Assembly (NCBI GenBank): GCA_025267735.1
Contig: CM046308.1
Location: 36,073,267-36,137,266 of the forward strand
Length of the DNA: 64,000 nucleotides
Source of the DNA: Mactra quadrangularis
Lineage: Eukaryota; Mollusca; Bivalvia; Venerida; Mactridae
Direction: 5' to 3'
Below the pieces are notes generated by a model that was given only the letters and a program-made list of their open reading frames with translations, was not told the origin of the DNA and did not search any database. Shown piece after piece: positions 1 through 11,640 of the stretch (within the stretch, counting starts at the first letter, position 1; each line of letters opens with the position of its first letter). The translations under genes and the position numbers were made by a program.

Positions 1-318
1 ACCATGTTTTCCATGATTGTTATACTGTTTAGACTGCTGGATTGAATGTAAAATTGTTCTATGAACAGTTACTGTAGTAGTGAAATATATCATGTGAATC
101 TGGCTAGGGTGCTCCTACATGTATAGTAGTTGTCACTAATGATGCTAGAAAATTGGATATAAAAGGAGTTTCAATCCAAGCAATCGAGCGGTATTTGGCC
201 ATGTTTTCCAGGGTGGTTTTACTGTATAGACTGCTAGATTGAATGTAAAATTGTTCAATGAACAGTTACTGTGGTACTGAAATATATCATGTGAATCTGG
301 CTAGGGTGCTCTTACATA
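1..318 (+). repeat. Two-copy direct repeat, offset 197 bp
   Basis: Bases 2-120 and 199-317 are near-identical copies about 119 bp long, offset by exactly 197 bases. Both carry the stretch ATGTTTTCC, then TGAATGTAAAATTGTTC and GAATCTGGCTAGGGTGCTC. The spacer between them is not repeated here. The first copy begins at the window edge, so a longer tandem array may continue to the left. No coding potential is seen. Confidence 0.8.
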
Positions 319-1879
319 TATTATATACTGTACATATTTGTACAAATTAACGAAATTTAACAACCACTTGCCATAATTATGATCATTAGCATGGTGAAGT
401 CATATTCAAATATTTTATTTTTACTGGTAATGTGAGATGAACTTGTTTAGCTGTTTTACAGTCAGTACAGGGTATTGAGTGTCATGTGATTTATAGGCTA
501 TATTGGGAAATAGTTAATAATCATGAATATAGCAATATAGCAATATTTATTATATGATAGTGATGTTACACATGCACATGGCTTTGTTTACTACATTTTT
601 TACTTTAGATAAAGGTTAATAACTGGTAAAGCTGTTTGTGACTGGATGACTTGTTAGTATATATTACTTTATTGTGATTTAATTGGGTTTTTAAGTAATA
701 AGCTTTTAAATTCAAAACAATGAATTTAGTTATTATATTTTTTTGAGATTGTAATAAATACAAATGCATGTTACCTATAAAGTGCAAAAAAATTATAAAA
801 TATTCTATTGCACTTTACACAGTTTATTAATTAACCATCGATTCATGAAAATAAACTAAGTAAAATAGCTTTAAGTATTGATCTAAAACTGGCCTCGTTG
901 TCAAGTGCCAATATTTAGAGCATTTTCAGTTTTAATGTGTCACATAGCTTAAATGATGCATCCTCCCTATTTTAACTAAATAGGTTACATAGAAAGTTGT
1001 TGTAAGAACGATTATTTACAAAATCATGGCACAAATGTTACAATGGTTTTTACAATGGTAATTTTATAAATTAAAGAAATCGAATTATTATGTATTAACC
1101 ATTATCCTGTGTTTAGTCTCTACAGTTAATATAAACTGTGCCCATTAAGTTGACATTTTTTAACATCCTTGCTTAAAGCATTGATTTCAAACATTACTAG
1201 TATAATACATGTTGTCAATTTCAAGGTGAACAACCCCTAATCAAAACAATGTTTTAAGTTTTTTATGGCCGCTGTAAATTCCTTGAAATAGTTAAACTAG
1301 TTTTTACATACCATTTATAAACTTTCCAGCATGTTAGACATTTAAATAATATATACACAGACTGTTAATGGACATATTTAAAATTAGTTTATTTTCATAT
1401 ACAAGGGAGGCAATTCTGTTAACATGTTTAATAAAATATTTTTGAAATCTCAAGTTATGTAATGAATCAAATCCATACAAAAAGATTGATGGTCTCAATT
1501 GCAAATTACAAGAAAAACAATTATACTTTTGAGATCTTCTTACCAATACATGTAATACATATAAAATGCTGAATTTTTAATTTATTACTTGCTATGTTGA
1601 TCAGTAAATCTTTCTAGGAAATCAATACGTCTGCTTTGGTCTATACAAAGTTCAATTTCCGTACATTGTTCAATTTTAGTCATCTTGCTAGTCATAATAT
1701 CTAGTCCAGTTAATGTATACTTGTTTGTTTGTATAGAGTTATATTATGCATACAGAATATCCTTCATGGATATGGGACTTAAGATAAAAAAAAATGTTGA
1801 ACTTAATTTCTTGTTCTGAATGAACTTACTGCGCAAAAAGAAATATGCTCACTGTGAACTTCATTTGTGATCACTTTTT
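319..1879. other. AT-rich intergenic or intronic DNA, nothing recognised
   Basis: I see only AT-rich sequence with short, scattered open frames of up to 70 codons on either strand. None has recognisable motifs, codon bias or convincing splice sites. If the candidate exons at 3301 and 4686 are real, part of this stretch could be intron. Confidence 0.5.
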
Positions 1880-2545
1880 AGCTCGACTTTACGAAGTAAT
1901 GTAGAGCTCTCCTACTCGCCCCGGCGTCGGCGTCCGCGTCCACCTTTCTGATTAAAGTTTTTGTGCAGTAAAATACTTTCTTCTATATCTTTGTTATTTC
2001 TTAAGATACTAACTTCAAACTTTAAATATATGTTCCTTACTATCAACCACATCTCATGTGACAAGATCCATAACTCAAACACATTTTTTAAGAATTATCT
2101 CCCCTTGAACTGATTGAAGTTTTTGTTCATGGATTAAAGTTTTTGTGCAGTAAAATACTTTCTTCTGTATCTTTGTTATTTCTTAAGATATTAACTTCAA
2201 ACTTTAAATATATGTTCCTTTCTATCAACCACATCTCATGTGACATGGTCCATAACCCCTATTGCATTTTTTCAGAATTATCTCCCCTTGAACGTAGAGT
2301 TTTCTTTAAAAAATGTTTGTTTTTACTGCCACTGTTTTATTTCTTTAGGTATTGATTTCAAACTTTAAATATATGTTCCTTATTATCAACCACATCTCAT
2401 ATATAGTTTTCTATTATTTTTTTTTCTTTGAATTTGTTACGGTTATATTTTCAAATTTTAAAATATGTATGTTCCTTATCATCAACACATCTCCTGTGAC
2501 AAACACTTACTAAGTCGAGCATGCTGTCTCCTCTGACAGCTCTTG
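1880..2545. repeat. Interspersed repeat with AGCTCGACTT / AAGTCGAGC ends
   Basis: The left part reads AGCTCGACTTTACGAAG and is followed by a GC-rich GGCGTCGGCGTCC block. The right part contains the inverted match AAGTCGAGC followed by AGCTCTTG. The interior is made of three to four diverged copies of a unit containing ATTAAAGTTTTTGTGCAG and AAATATATGTTCCTT; the first two copies start at 1951 and 2133, and later partial copies lie near 2356 and 2450. I associate the terminal motif with a repeat family common in mollusc genomes. It is probably a non-autonomous element. The exact boundaries and a target duplication were not found. Confidence 0.5.
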
Positions 2546-2579
2546 TTGTCTGTCCGTCCATCAGTTAGACCCCTTATTA

Positions 2580-2860
2580 TACCCCCGCTTCGAAGAAGAG
2601 GGGGGTATACTGTTTTACCCTTGTCCGTGCGTGCGTGCGTGTGTGCGTCCGTCCGTCCGTCCGTTACAAAATTTCCGTCACAGTTTTCTCAGCAACTATA
2701 CCATGCAGCAGCCTGAAACTTTGCATATTGCTTCATCCTATAGTCCCATGTGGTGTAAAGCGATTTCATGCTCCTCGCTCATCTACTTCCTGTTTGTCGC
2801 ATATTTTTAGATTTTGGCGGGGGTATCACTAGTGAGCATTAGCTCACAGATTTACTTGTT
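2580..2860 (+). repeat. Interspersed repeat, family 'ACCCCCGCTTCGAAG', copy 1
   Basis: The element starts with a hairpin-forming end, ATACCCCC then GCTTCGAAGAAG then GGGGGGTAT, followed by a GTGC/GTCC-type microsatellite at about 2625-2664. A conserved body contains GTTTTCTCAGCAACTATA and CATCTACTTCCTGTTTGTCG, and the end reads GAGCATTAGCTCACAG. A second copy lies at 14857-15165. Copy 1 lacks about 45 bases that copy 2 has between TTTTTAGATTTTG and GCGGGGGTATCAC. It has no coding capacity and is probably a short non-autonomous element. Confidence 0.75.
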
Positions 2861-3300
2861 TTTGTTAGTCCTTTTCTGCATTTCAAACATTTCAAACTGC
2901 ATCCTCCAAACCAAACTGAATTTCTATAAGACTGACACAGATTGGGATTTTACATTCAAAGCTCTAGCATACAACTTTAAGGAAACTTATATATAACTGG
3001 CCAGGATATTTCCGGTTATACTGCATTGACATTCGAGACCACCGAAACATTACGAATGGGGTATTGGTCATATGGCGTGGCTGGGGGAAGGGTTTTGGCA
3101 TTACTTTGAAATCTATCCTGATGTTCGGTTTTTTTTTTATTTTAATTTTCTCTTTCTTATATTATTATTATATAAATTATTTTGATATTTATACTTATAC
3201 TTGTATTGTATATATTATTGTAATTCTATTTTTTTTCTATTTTTGTATTATATGATTATGCATTACTTGTTTGTTTTACACCATTTCTTTTTCTTTTCAG
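2861..3300 (+). other. Non-repeat sequence before a candidate splice acceptor
   Basis: This stretch contains two overlapping protein-like open frames at about 2973-3125, in different frames and with no usable splice sites, and then a very T-rich tract from about 3129 to 3252. It ends with a strong pyrimidine tract leading to TTTCTTTTTCTTTTCAG at 3300, a good animal 3' splice site. I could not place a preceding exon. Confidence 0.35.
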
Positions 3301-3353
3301 TTAATCAATCGTAACTATGGCAACCAGTACTACAAGATCACTTTAACATCAAT
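3301..3353 (+). CDS. Candidate internal coding exon, 53 nt (unrecognised protein)
   Basis: The sequence is bounded by a pyrimidine-rich acceptor ending CTTTTCAG and by a consensus donor AAT|GTAAGT. Only one of the three frames is open; it reads ...NRNYGNQYYKITLTS.... The exon ends with two bases of a split codon, which joins in frame to the next candidate exon at 4686. A repeat-rich intron of 1332 bp, carrying a foldback element and a SINE, would separate them. I do not recognise the protein family. Both splice sites are visible, but a chance match in AT-rich DNA cannot be excluded, and no upstream exon ending in phase 0 was identified. Confidence 0.4.
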
Positions 3354-3399
3354 GTAAGTAAACCATTTTTCTTATCATGAATTCTGAATTTGTCAAATA

Positions 3400-4388
3400 T
3401 GGTAGCATATTTCTGCCACTAGATAACTTTATAATTAACATGTTAATCAAGAAGTTAACTAGCTATCTAACTAGATTTTTCAATGAAATAGTGATCATAA
3501 CAAGAGATAAATGCAAGTTAGTACCTACAACTGCCTTTTTTGTATTTTTCATCGGCTCAATGGAAGTTGGTTAACTAGTTATATGGTATCACTTACTAAA
3601 CTTGTTACTTAAGTGACAAACTAGTTACGTTATTAGATAAAGGCATTCCAGTTAGTGAAATTGCGGATAAGTATTAAGTGATAAACTAGTTACCGTAACC
3701 TCTTAAATAACGTTAATTAAGTAATTTAACCCGTTGATAGCGCAGTTGGTAGCGCGCCGGGACTTGGATACTCGTGCCCGAGGGGGTGCGGGTTCGAATC
3801 CCGCCCAAGGAGGTTATACCCTTCAATGAAAATTTGATAATTATGTCGATTTTCCCCCATTGATTAGATAATATGGAGAAGTTTCCGGCCATGTGGAAGG
3901 GTATAGACAATGGTCCAGGAAAGCTAGGTTAGGTGCGCTGGACGTCGTAAAATGACCTAAAATTGTGTTGACACGGCGTTAACTCCAATAAATAAATACA
4001 TGTAAATAAAGTAATTATCTAGTAACGTAACTAATTAACCTGTTACCACTTATAAATTAATTGCGTTTTGCTTCGATTGCTTGTCTGACTGTGTATCAGT
4101 TTTACAATAGAGCAAAACAATGCTATTTATAAATAAGCAATTACTTGCAGTTACGTAACTAGATAATTACTTAAAATAACAAGTTAGTTAAGTGGTTAAC
4201 TAGTTACGTAATTAGTTAACTACTTAAAATTAAGCTAGTCAATTAATACAACAACTGCAGTTGTAGGCATTTACTTGCATTTATTTAATATGATCATTAA
4301 TTTATTAGGGAAAAACTAGTAACAACTAGTTAACCACATAATTAATTTGTTAATAATACACTTATCTGGTGGCAATAATATGCCACCA
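3400..4388. mobile_element. Foldback-type MITE with long imperfect inverted arms
   Basis: The left end TGGTAGCATATTTCTGCCAC and the inverted right end TGGTGGCATATTATTGCCAC match, and the match continues inward for more than 130 bases (for example ATAAATGCAAGT then CCTACAACTGC on both arms). Deeper in, the arms are rich in TAACTAGTTACGTAA-like motifs. A TA dinucleotide flanks each end (3398-3399 and 4389-4390), as for Tc1/mariner-type insertions. Each end can also form its own hairpin. The element is 989 bp now but about 700 bp without the SINE inserted near its middle. No transposase is present. Confidence 0.75.
3727..4008 (+). mobile_element. tRNA-derived SINE, copy 1
   Basis: The head carries RNA polymerase III promoter boxes: an A box (TAGCGCAGTTGG) and a B box (GGTTCGAATCC). 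The tRNA fold is degenerate, so this is not a functional tRNA gene. The 3' part holds CCAGGAAAGCTAGGTTAGG and the tail ACGGCGTTAACTCC followed by AATAAATAAATA. An 8-bp duplication AAGTAATT flanks it (3719-3726 and 4009-4016). It shares its 3' half with the SINE at 33587. It inserted into the foldback element and is therefore younger than it. Confidence 0.88.
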
Positions 4389-4685
4389 TAGTTAAAATGT
4401 AACCCGCTCATTTCGATCGTGTTTAAATGTGTTCATATAAATTTTGTTGTTACAGTAAAAGTATTGTTAAAATTTTAATCATGTTAAAATTAGATTGTAA
4501 TTTTTTTTTACCAAGTAATTTCAGAGTTTTCAAAAGTAGAATTACCATTAGAGAAAATGCTCTTTTTTGGACAACACGTGCAAATAAAAATCTTAAAATT
4601 TCCTAGATGTTCTACATGGTTTTTTTTGCTGTTTCATATTCTGACATTTTATATTTTCATGAAATATTCTTACATCTCATTTCAG
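4389..4685 (+). other. AT-rich sequence ending in a splice acceptor
   Basis: No repeat or coding feature is seen. The 3' end has a pyrimidine-rich run and ATCTCATTTCAG immediately before 4686, compatible with a 3' splice site of the candidate two-exon gene segment. Confidence 0.35.
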
Positions 4686-4722
4686 ATTGTCTTGGACTAA
4701 CACATTCATCAAAATGATCTAA
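4686..4722 (+). CDS. Candidate terminal coding exon (unrecognised protein)
   Basis: Spliced to the candidate exon at 3301-3353, the split codon AT|A is completed and the frame reads ILSWTNTFIKMI and then stops at TAA (4720-4722). The sequence after the stop up to about 4975 shows no further coding signal and would be 3' UTR. Frame-compatible joining through two good splice sites is the only evidence. The family is unknown, and without an upstream exon the gene cannot be named. Confidence 0.35.
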
Positions 4723-4976
4723 CAGTCAAGCTGGACGATGAAACATGGTTTCAATGGTTTTTACAGAAAACTTGAAGAATCAACAGAATGTCAAATTTCT
4801 TGTACATGATATAATTATGGCCTGCTCCCTTTTAACAAGTCGTCTCGGACATTTTGTCCTTGAGATGTTTGTTGCCCCATTACATGTTTTGAAAGACTGG
4901 GTTTTTTATTTATTAAAATGGGTACATCTGAAGGCGAATGGAAATGTTGGATTTGCATTGGACTTATAGTACCCAC

Positions 4977-7245
4977 TTAAAAAGGGTTCGAAATTTCTAG
5001 GTGTGAATCCAAATGTTTTGATTCGTTCTTCAGTTTTCCTATACCAATTAATTGGATATGGAATTGGTGGGCAAATCGAAATATCACCATTATTTCTCGT
5101 TTTTTTCGCATCCAAACGAATAGAATTTTCGTCCTGAGCTTTTCACTCCTTAATTTGGGTTCGAATTTTCTTTCTCGTTCTTGGGACGTTTCGCTCCTTG
5201 AGGTACGAATTTTTGTGGAGCAAATTGAAATGTGTTCAAAATTACTGCATGTTAGCACCTCAAGTCATCCTTGTTTAGATAGAAGTAGTATATTTTTTTC
5301 AATTTGCACACCTGGAAATTTCGCATTCAATAGGGAAACGAACTTAAGGGGCGAATTGAGACATTTTTATCGTTAACATACCCGAGGACGAACGGAAATT
5401 TCAAATCGCTCCCCAAAAATTCGTACCTCGAGGAGCGAAACGTTCAAGAAAATTTCGATTTGCCCTACAAAATCGCTGAAGCAGTGAAAATTCGAGAGAC
5501 CGAATTTCGTACCCGAGGATGCAAGATATTTCGAATCCTTTCAAATTTCGTACCTAAATAAAGGAGCAAAAAGTTCAACGAACGATGGGGTTCTGGAATT
5601 TTCGCTCTTTATTGGGTATGAATTTTTTGTGAGGGTAATCGAAATTTCCTTTTTCGTCTTAAAGTTCCTGTATGGGTACGAATTGTCCGTGGGGCGAATC
5701 AAACGTCTTCTGAACTTAAGTTTCTTAATCCAAGAACGAATTTTCTGTGGTGCGAATCGAAATTTCATTTTCGTTATTGGTTTTTTAGGAGGAATCGCCC
5801 CATAAATTTCGTACCCAGATTAAGAAGCGAAAACTAATCGGAATAAGTTTTTTGTCCTCTGAAACATTTCGTTTCTTAATTACTGTACAATTTTCGTCCT
5901 CTGAACTTTTCGCTCCTTAATTTGGGTTCGATTTTTGTGTGGAGCAAATTGAAATTTGTGTCCAAAATTACTGCATGTGTTTGCACTTCGATTCATCCTT
6001 GTATAGCACGAAGTAATATTATTTATTTTCGATTTGCCCACTGGGACATTTTGCATTCTATACGGAAACGAACTTTAGGGACGAATTGAGACATTTTTAT
6101 CGTTCACATCCCGGAGGACGAACGGAAATTTCAATTCGCGCCACAGAAATTTGTACCTCAAGGAGCGAAACGTTCCAAGAACGAGAAAGAAAATTTCGAT
6201 TTGCCCAACAAAATCGCTGAAGCAGTGAAAATTCTAGAGACCGAATTTCGTACCCAAGGATGTAAGATATTTCGAATCGCTTTACAAATTTCGTACCTAA
6301 GTAAAGGAGCAAAAAGCTCAGATAACGATAATGGAAATTTCGATTCTGGAATTTTCGCTCTTGGGTACGAATTTTTTGTGGGGATAATCGAAAATTCCTT
6401 TTTCGTCTTAAAGCTCCCTTATGGGTACGACTTGCCCGTGAGGCGAATCAAACGTCCTCTGAACTTTAGTTCCTTAATCCAAGAACGAATTTTCTGTGGT
6501 GCGAATCGAAATTTCATTTACGTTCTTGTTTTTTTAGGAGGAATCGCCCTATAATTTCGTACCCAGATTAAAAAGCGAAAACTATTATCGGAATAACTTT
6601 TTTGTCCTCTGAAACATTTCGTTTCGTAATTACTGTACAATTTTCGTCCTCTGAACTTTTCGCTCCTTAATTTCGGTACGAAAGTTTTGTTGGGCCAATT
6701 GAAATTTATTACATCATTTCTACCACAGAATATTTCTTTGGGAACGAAATTTCTGAGGAGTGAATCCAAATTAAAGTTGAATTTTGGCTCCTTTAGTGGG
6801 GTACGAAATTTCTGTGGGGCGAATAAAAAATTTTTTTCTCGTCCTCGGAACTTTTCTCTCCTTATTTTGGGTACGAATTTCATATGGGGCGAATCAAAAT
6901 AGCCTTGTTTGTCCTCGGGAATTTTCGCTTCACAAAGGTACAAAATGTATGGGCAAATAGAAATTTCCTTTTTCACCCCTTTATTTATGTAGGGCGAATC
7001 ATAATTTTCTTTTTAGCCTTTAAGTTTTCGCTTTCTAATTTAGGTACGAACTTCTTGTAGGGCTAATTGAAATTTCTTTCACGGAATTTTGATCTCTTTA
7101 GGTACGAATCAGTATGTGTAGTAAAAATTGATTTTTTTTCTCGTCTTTTTTTCGCTCCTTCATTTGGTTACGAATTTTCTGTGGGGCGAATCGAAATTTC
7201 TTTTAGTCTTGGAAACTTTTAACCACTCAATTTGGGCTACAAAAG
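4977..7245 (+). repeat. Degenerate tandem array of TTCGCTCCTTAATTTGGGTACGAA-type units
   Basis: Short units of roughly 65-90 bp recur. Each contains variants of CGTCCTCTGAACTTTTCGCT, then TTTGGGTACGAATTTTCTG, then TGGGGCGAATCGAAATTTC. Some blocks are inverted (GGAGCGAAACGTTC, AAATTTCGTACC). On top of this lies a larger tandem duplication with an offset of about 726-750 bp: about 5131-5880 matches 5881-6640, for example CAAAATTACTGCATG at 5237 and 5963, and GAAGCAGTGAAAATTC at 5478 and 6219. A third, diverged copy begins near 6640. Open frames of up to 152 codons here are repeat artefacts. Confidence 0.8.
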
Positions 7246-10200
7246 GAGTAGGTGCGTTTACCCCCAAATTTGGCCCTGTTGCCAAAGTGGTTCAAATTAT
7301 GTCATATGATAGGGAAATGAATAAGTTACCCAGAAATAACATTTTCAAGTGAATTCTGTGAAGTCTGTTACCATGGCAACAGAACAAAATAAATTACTAA
7401 ATTTGAAAATATTGATCTCCCTGCAAACTGAGTTTCAAAATTGATAGTTTTATAGTCACATATTGTCACATGATGGAAGCACTTTCTTTTTGAGTACTTA
7501 GAATTTGGTTGCCATGGTAACCAAATTCAGAAATTGAAAATCTTTTATTTTCTGTAAAACAAGTCCTTTTGCATAAAAAGAAAGCCTATTCAAACAATAT
7601 GTTGATGAAATTATATAAAATTTAACAACATAACACTCTGAACCCATATATTGTATTATTTAGTACCATGGAAACAAAAAAAAAACGTATTCTTTACTCA
7701 GAAATAACATGTTTACAATAGAATGCATGGCATATTTTCGTTAAGAATTGTGAAGTTTGAAGTTGAAGTTAAAATTCAAAATGCATGTCTAAAACTTAGT
7801 TTTCTGGTTATCCAATTCATAATTGAAAAAAGTCAGATAAAGAAATAAAGTTTTAGTACATAGGTTCTAGTTGCCATGGAAACTTTATCATTTTTACAAA
7901 AATTATGATATTCGAACATACCTAGTTTTAACATTAATTTGATTATAAATTTTATCACATTTACCATTTAATGGAATTGAAACAGCAAAAATAATACATT
8001 GGCACTGACAAGGTTACTTAATTGTTGCATAATTCGTTTCTAAGGCAACAAATATCCCAGTTCTTAAGAATTACGAACATGTTACTTATATCTGTCATAG
8101 GAAGATGCATTATGCAAATGAGCCAAAATAAAAGATAGTATTGATTTAAAAAGTGCTTAATAATTATATAATATCAGTATGCAAACATTACATCACATTA
8201 ATTATATCATTTTATTTTGATGAGTGGTTGCCATGGCAACAGAATTTAAAAATATAGTCCTAAGAATGAGATTCAGACATTGCTACAATACTGCATGAGC
8301 CAAGTTAATGAAATTTGATGTACAAGATGAGCACAGTATGAAGACCATAATCAAATGCTATTCTTTTTTATTGGAAGCTTTGGTTGGTATGGTAACACAA
8401 AATGAAAATATAATAATTTGAAATACATCCATCAAGATTATAAAATCTGATTTTTTATAAGTTCTTTAAATATCTAAAATGAAAATGTTCCAAAATGTGC
8501 ATGAAGAGGTGAACAAGATACAATACAGTTCAGAAAAACTGCATACCAGGTAAGAGATTGAGATTCCAAGCTTTCAAATAGGAGGACACCACTGGTCGTA
8601 AGGTTAACTCTTATTAATAGTATAACAAGATTTTAACAAGATTTTCTACAAATTGCATTTTGTGAGAAATGAATGACTTAATATGAACATGTTGGAATAA
8701 AGTAAAAACTGATATAAAACAGGAAAGATATATAGTATTTATGTTACTTTTTCTTAGTTATGACAGTTAAAATGTCATTATCATACTAAATTCAGAATTT
8801 GATACAAGAAAATATAATTATTTCATTTTAATGGTTGAAAAAATTGGATATAGAATCACCTAGCTCACATTGTGCTCAACTATTGTACAAAAATGAACAA
8901 AAATAAAGTTTAATCATCACAAAGAATCCTCACAAATGTCATCTTTTATGAAAATCCTGAATGAACCCAGGCCTGTTTGGAAATCTATATAATGTTATTC
9001 CTGGTACAGGGTCAAAAGAAGCATAATCATTTTAATTGTCACACCAATGTTATATACAAAATATCAAGTGAAAATAGTAATTATATTTTACCATGTGAAA
9101 TAAAAAATCAAACACATGCAGGAAGTCCATGCTAGAGTTCACACTTTCATGAGGCAATTATCAAGCTGCAGTCATGTGTTAAGACATATAACTTCATATG
9201 ACTTTTATGAGAGCCCAGATAGACTTTACATTTGATTATTTGCAAAATACAGTCAGTCATATAGCTTTATACATGTAAAAATGTGAAATAAAGAAGGTAT
9301 ATTAGCCATAGTTTTGTCTTCTAATTCATATTATTGAAAGTAACCAAATCATGGATATAATATGGTAAAATGCATATACAAATGGAAAGAATATGAAGTA
9401 CACAGTGATATGTAGTGAAACTGTACCTCATGATGTACAAATCATAACAAAATTCTTCTATATTTTTACTCTTAAACTCAGAAGGCAGAGTTTTATCTGA
9501 ATCTTGAGCATAGCATCATTAGTCTACAAATACTCATTGTAAGTACCAGATTTTATCATATTGTTTTGTAGAGTTTTGACTAACTTGTTTGACTCATTTA
9601 TTTTGCCCAACAAAAAGCAAACATTTTCTTTCCACTAATTTTTGGCAATTTATGTACTTGATGTAGATATGACTAGTGCATTATTTAAAAGCTTGATTGA
9701 ACAAATTGGTGAAATCTGATGACAATAGAACAAACTGACAGATCACAATGGCTTCAAATACAAGCAAATATTGCAGCAGATTTGCAGGGCTGTACATGTA
9801 GTATATGTTAAGAGTTTTTGTGTGATAAATTGTGTATATTCATAAGCAACTTTTGTTCCTATTGCATATTTCTATTTCACATCATGGACCTCAAAACCCT
9901 GTGGGGTATAAGCAAGTTCCAGTAAATTGTTGCAGGCAGTTGTTTAGTGTAACTTGTATATGGGTCTATGTCTATGATGAGATGACAACATGCAGCATAT
10001 ATAGACAATTTGACATGCTTTAGTAGTGTGATTACAAATGTATGTTCTAAAAATCCTTTCACAAACTGAATGAGCTGTAAATTAAATAGTTAAGAAATAA
10101 GGGAAATCAAGTCAATTATAATGTAATTTATATTAAACACAAACATTGTTTTTGTCCTTTTATAGGCCTATACATGTATGACAGAACAACAGGAATTACC

Positions 10201-11264
10201 TTCAATGCCAAGTAATATCAATAGTATAGCACTAATGCAAATTGTGTGAAAATATTAAATTCTCCACCTGATGTCAGGGAATTTTATGTCTCCGCAGATT
10301 TGAAACCGAAAGTAGAAGTTAAATTCAGATCAAGTTCCAAAGCATGCAAAATCATTGGACCCACTTGTTCAATTGGTCTAAGATGATGTGACAAACACCA
10401 TTTACTTTATATACAGAGAGACTAGTCAATCATACAGCCAATCTGCATAACGTAAATAGACAGTGTAATCATAATTTCATGTTGAACCAAGTTCAAAGTC
10501 GCCATTGAACTTGTCTGTTGACGTCATTCACTCCTTTTATGTTGGCTTCGTGACTTACTCCACAGACTAAAACAAAATTTTGATAAAATAGCTAGTCCAT
10601 AAAATCTCCAACTATAGTATCCTCTCTTTACTTCGTATTTTTCCAAAAAAATTCAGTAATTTAACTTTGCTGACATATTCATGGAGGCTGCCATCTTGGT
10701 TTATGCATTCAGGTTAATGTGCTATTTTTAGCCCAAGATATTAAATTGAATTTGTTGCTGATAACCAGTGATTTCCCCTTATAGTTGTGAATGTGAATAG
10801 TAAATGCAAAGAGAAGTGTATGTATAAACCTAAGCTCTAAACTAACGCTCGTAAACACACATATTAAACCGTTGTTATGGACGCCAGTGCAAACAAGTCG
10901 AAGTTGCGTCCCTTGGATTTCAGTTGATTATTTTTAAAGACTTTTTTAAAAATTGAATATGAGTGCAAAAAGACGAAGATTTTATATTTTGTTCAGCTTT
11001 TTAATATGATGAAATACACCTTTCCTGAAAATTTCATATCTTCGCAATGCTGCACTCGTATTGAAAATTACAGAAGAAGAGGTCAAAATCAGTCAAAATA
11101 GGCGAAATTCGCTGTACCTGACCCTAATCAAGGACCCCGTTTGCAGTCAAATGAACTCGAACATTTACATAATTTACATTTTCTTGAAGCTTAAAGATAG
11201 ATCTATTTGCCTGAGAAATATTATGAACGAAATCGTAAATTAAAAAATCGGCAATTTTACTGGG
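7246..11264. other. AT-rich non-coding DNA between related repeat blocks
   Basis: About 4 kb without credible coding sequence. The first kilobase holds a cluster of palindromic GTTGCCATGGCAAC-like motifs, listed separately. A CRE-like TGACGTCA lies at 10519-10526. The remainder is AT-rich and largely featureless to me. It separates the degenerate array at 4977-7245 from related repeats at 11265-12425. Confidence 0.5.
7367..8396. promoter_or_regulatory. Cluster of X-box-like palindromes
   Basis: Matches to the RFX-type X-box palindrome GTTRCCATGGYAAC occur at 7367-7380 (GTTACCATGGCAAC), 7508-7521 (GTTGCCATGGTAAC), 7663-7675 (GTACCATGGAAAC), 7870-7883 (GTTGCCATGGAAAC) and 8227-8240 (GTTGCCATGGCAAC), with a weak one near 8382-8396. 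Spacing is irregular, about 140 to 360 bp. The sequence between motifs is only weakly similar. RFX factors bind this type of motif upstream of ciliary genes. The motifs may instead be remnants of a decayed tandem repeat, so a regulatory role is speculative. Confidence 0.35.
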
Positions 11265-11640
11265 CCGAATCGCACCTACTCCTTTCTGCAGGGCTAATCA
11301 GAATTTCATTTATTCTGAAGTTTTCGCTCCTTAATTTTGGTGGGTACGAATTTTTTATTGGGGCGAATCGAAATATTTATTTGTTCTCGAAACTGCCGCT
11401 CTTTTTTGGGTATGAAATTTCTAAGGAGCAAACTGAAATTTTGTTCGTCCTCGGAACTTCTCGCTCATTTATTTGGGTGCGAATTTTCTGAGGAGCGAAT
11501 CGGTATTTGCTTTTGCGTCCTCAGAACTTTTCACTTCTTCAGTTGAAACGAAATTCTTGCGGGGTGAATCGAAATTTCTGAGGGATGGATCTTAATATTA
11601 GCATTCGATCTCGAAACTTTTAGCTCCTTATTTTGTACGC
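11265..11640 (+). repeat. Second block of the GTACGAA/GCGAATCG repeat family
   Basis: This is the same unit family as at 4977-7245 in the same orientation. Repeated strings include TTCGCTCCTTAATTTTGG, GGTACGAATTTTTTATTGGG, GGAGCGAATCGG and CGTCCTCGGAACTTCTCGCT. Unit length is about 60-75 bp with five or so copies. The frames that run through it are not conserved between units. Confidence 0.75.

Noticed and set aside
2973..3125. Exon with SGYTALTFETTETLRMGYWS-like reading
   Set aside because: A second frame of the same stretch looks equally protein-like, and neither has a usable donor or acceptor; too subjective to report as coding.
3731..3815. Functional tRNA gene
   Set aside because: Degenerate tRNA-like fold continuing into a SINE body and ACGGCGTTAA tail.
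6518..6976. 152-codon minus-strand frame
   Set aside because: It lies entirely in the degenerate GTACGAA/GCGAATCG repeat array, and its peptide repeats the same RGREKNF/FVPKLRSEKFRG phrases; no independent coding evidence.
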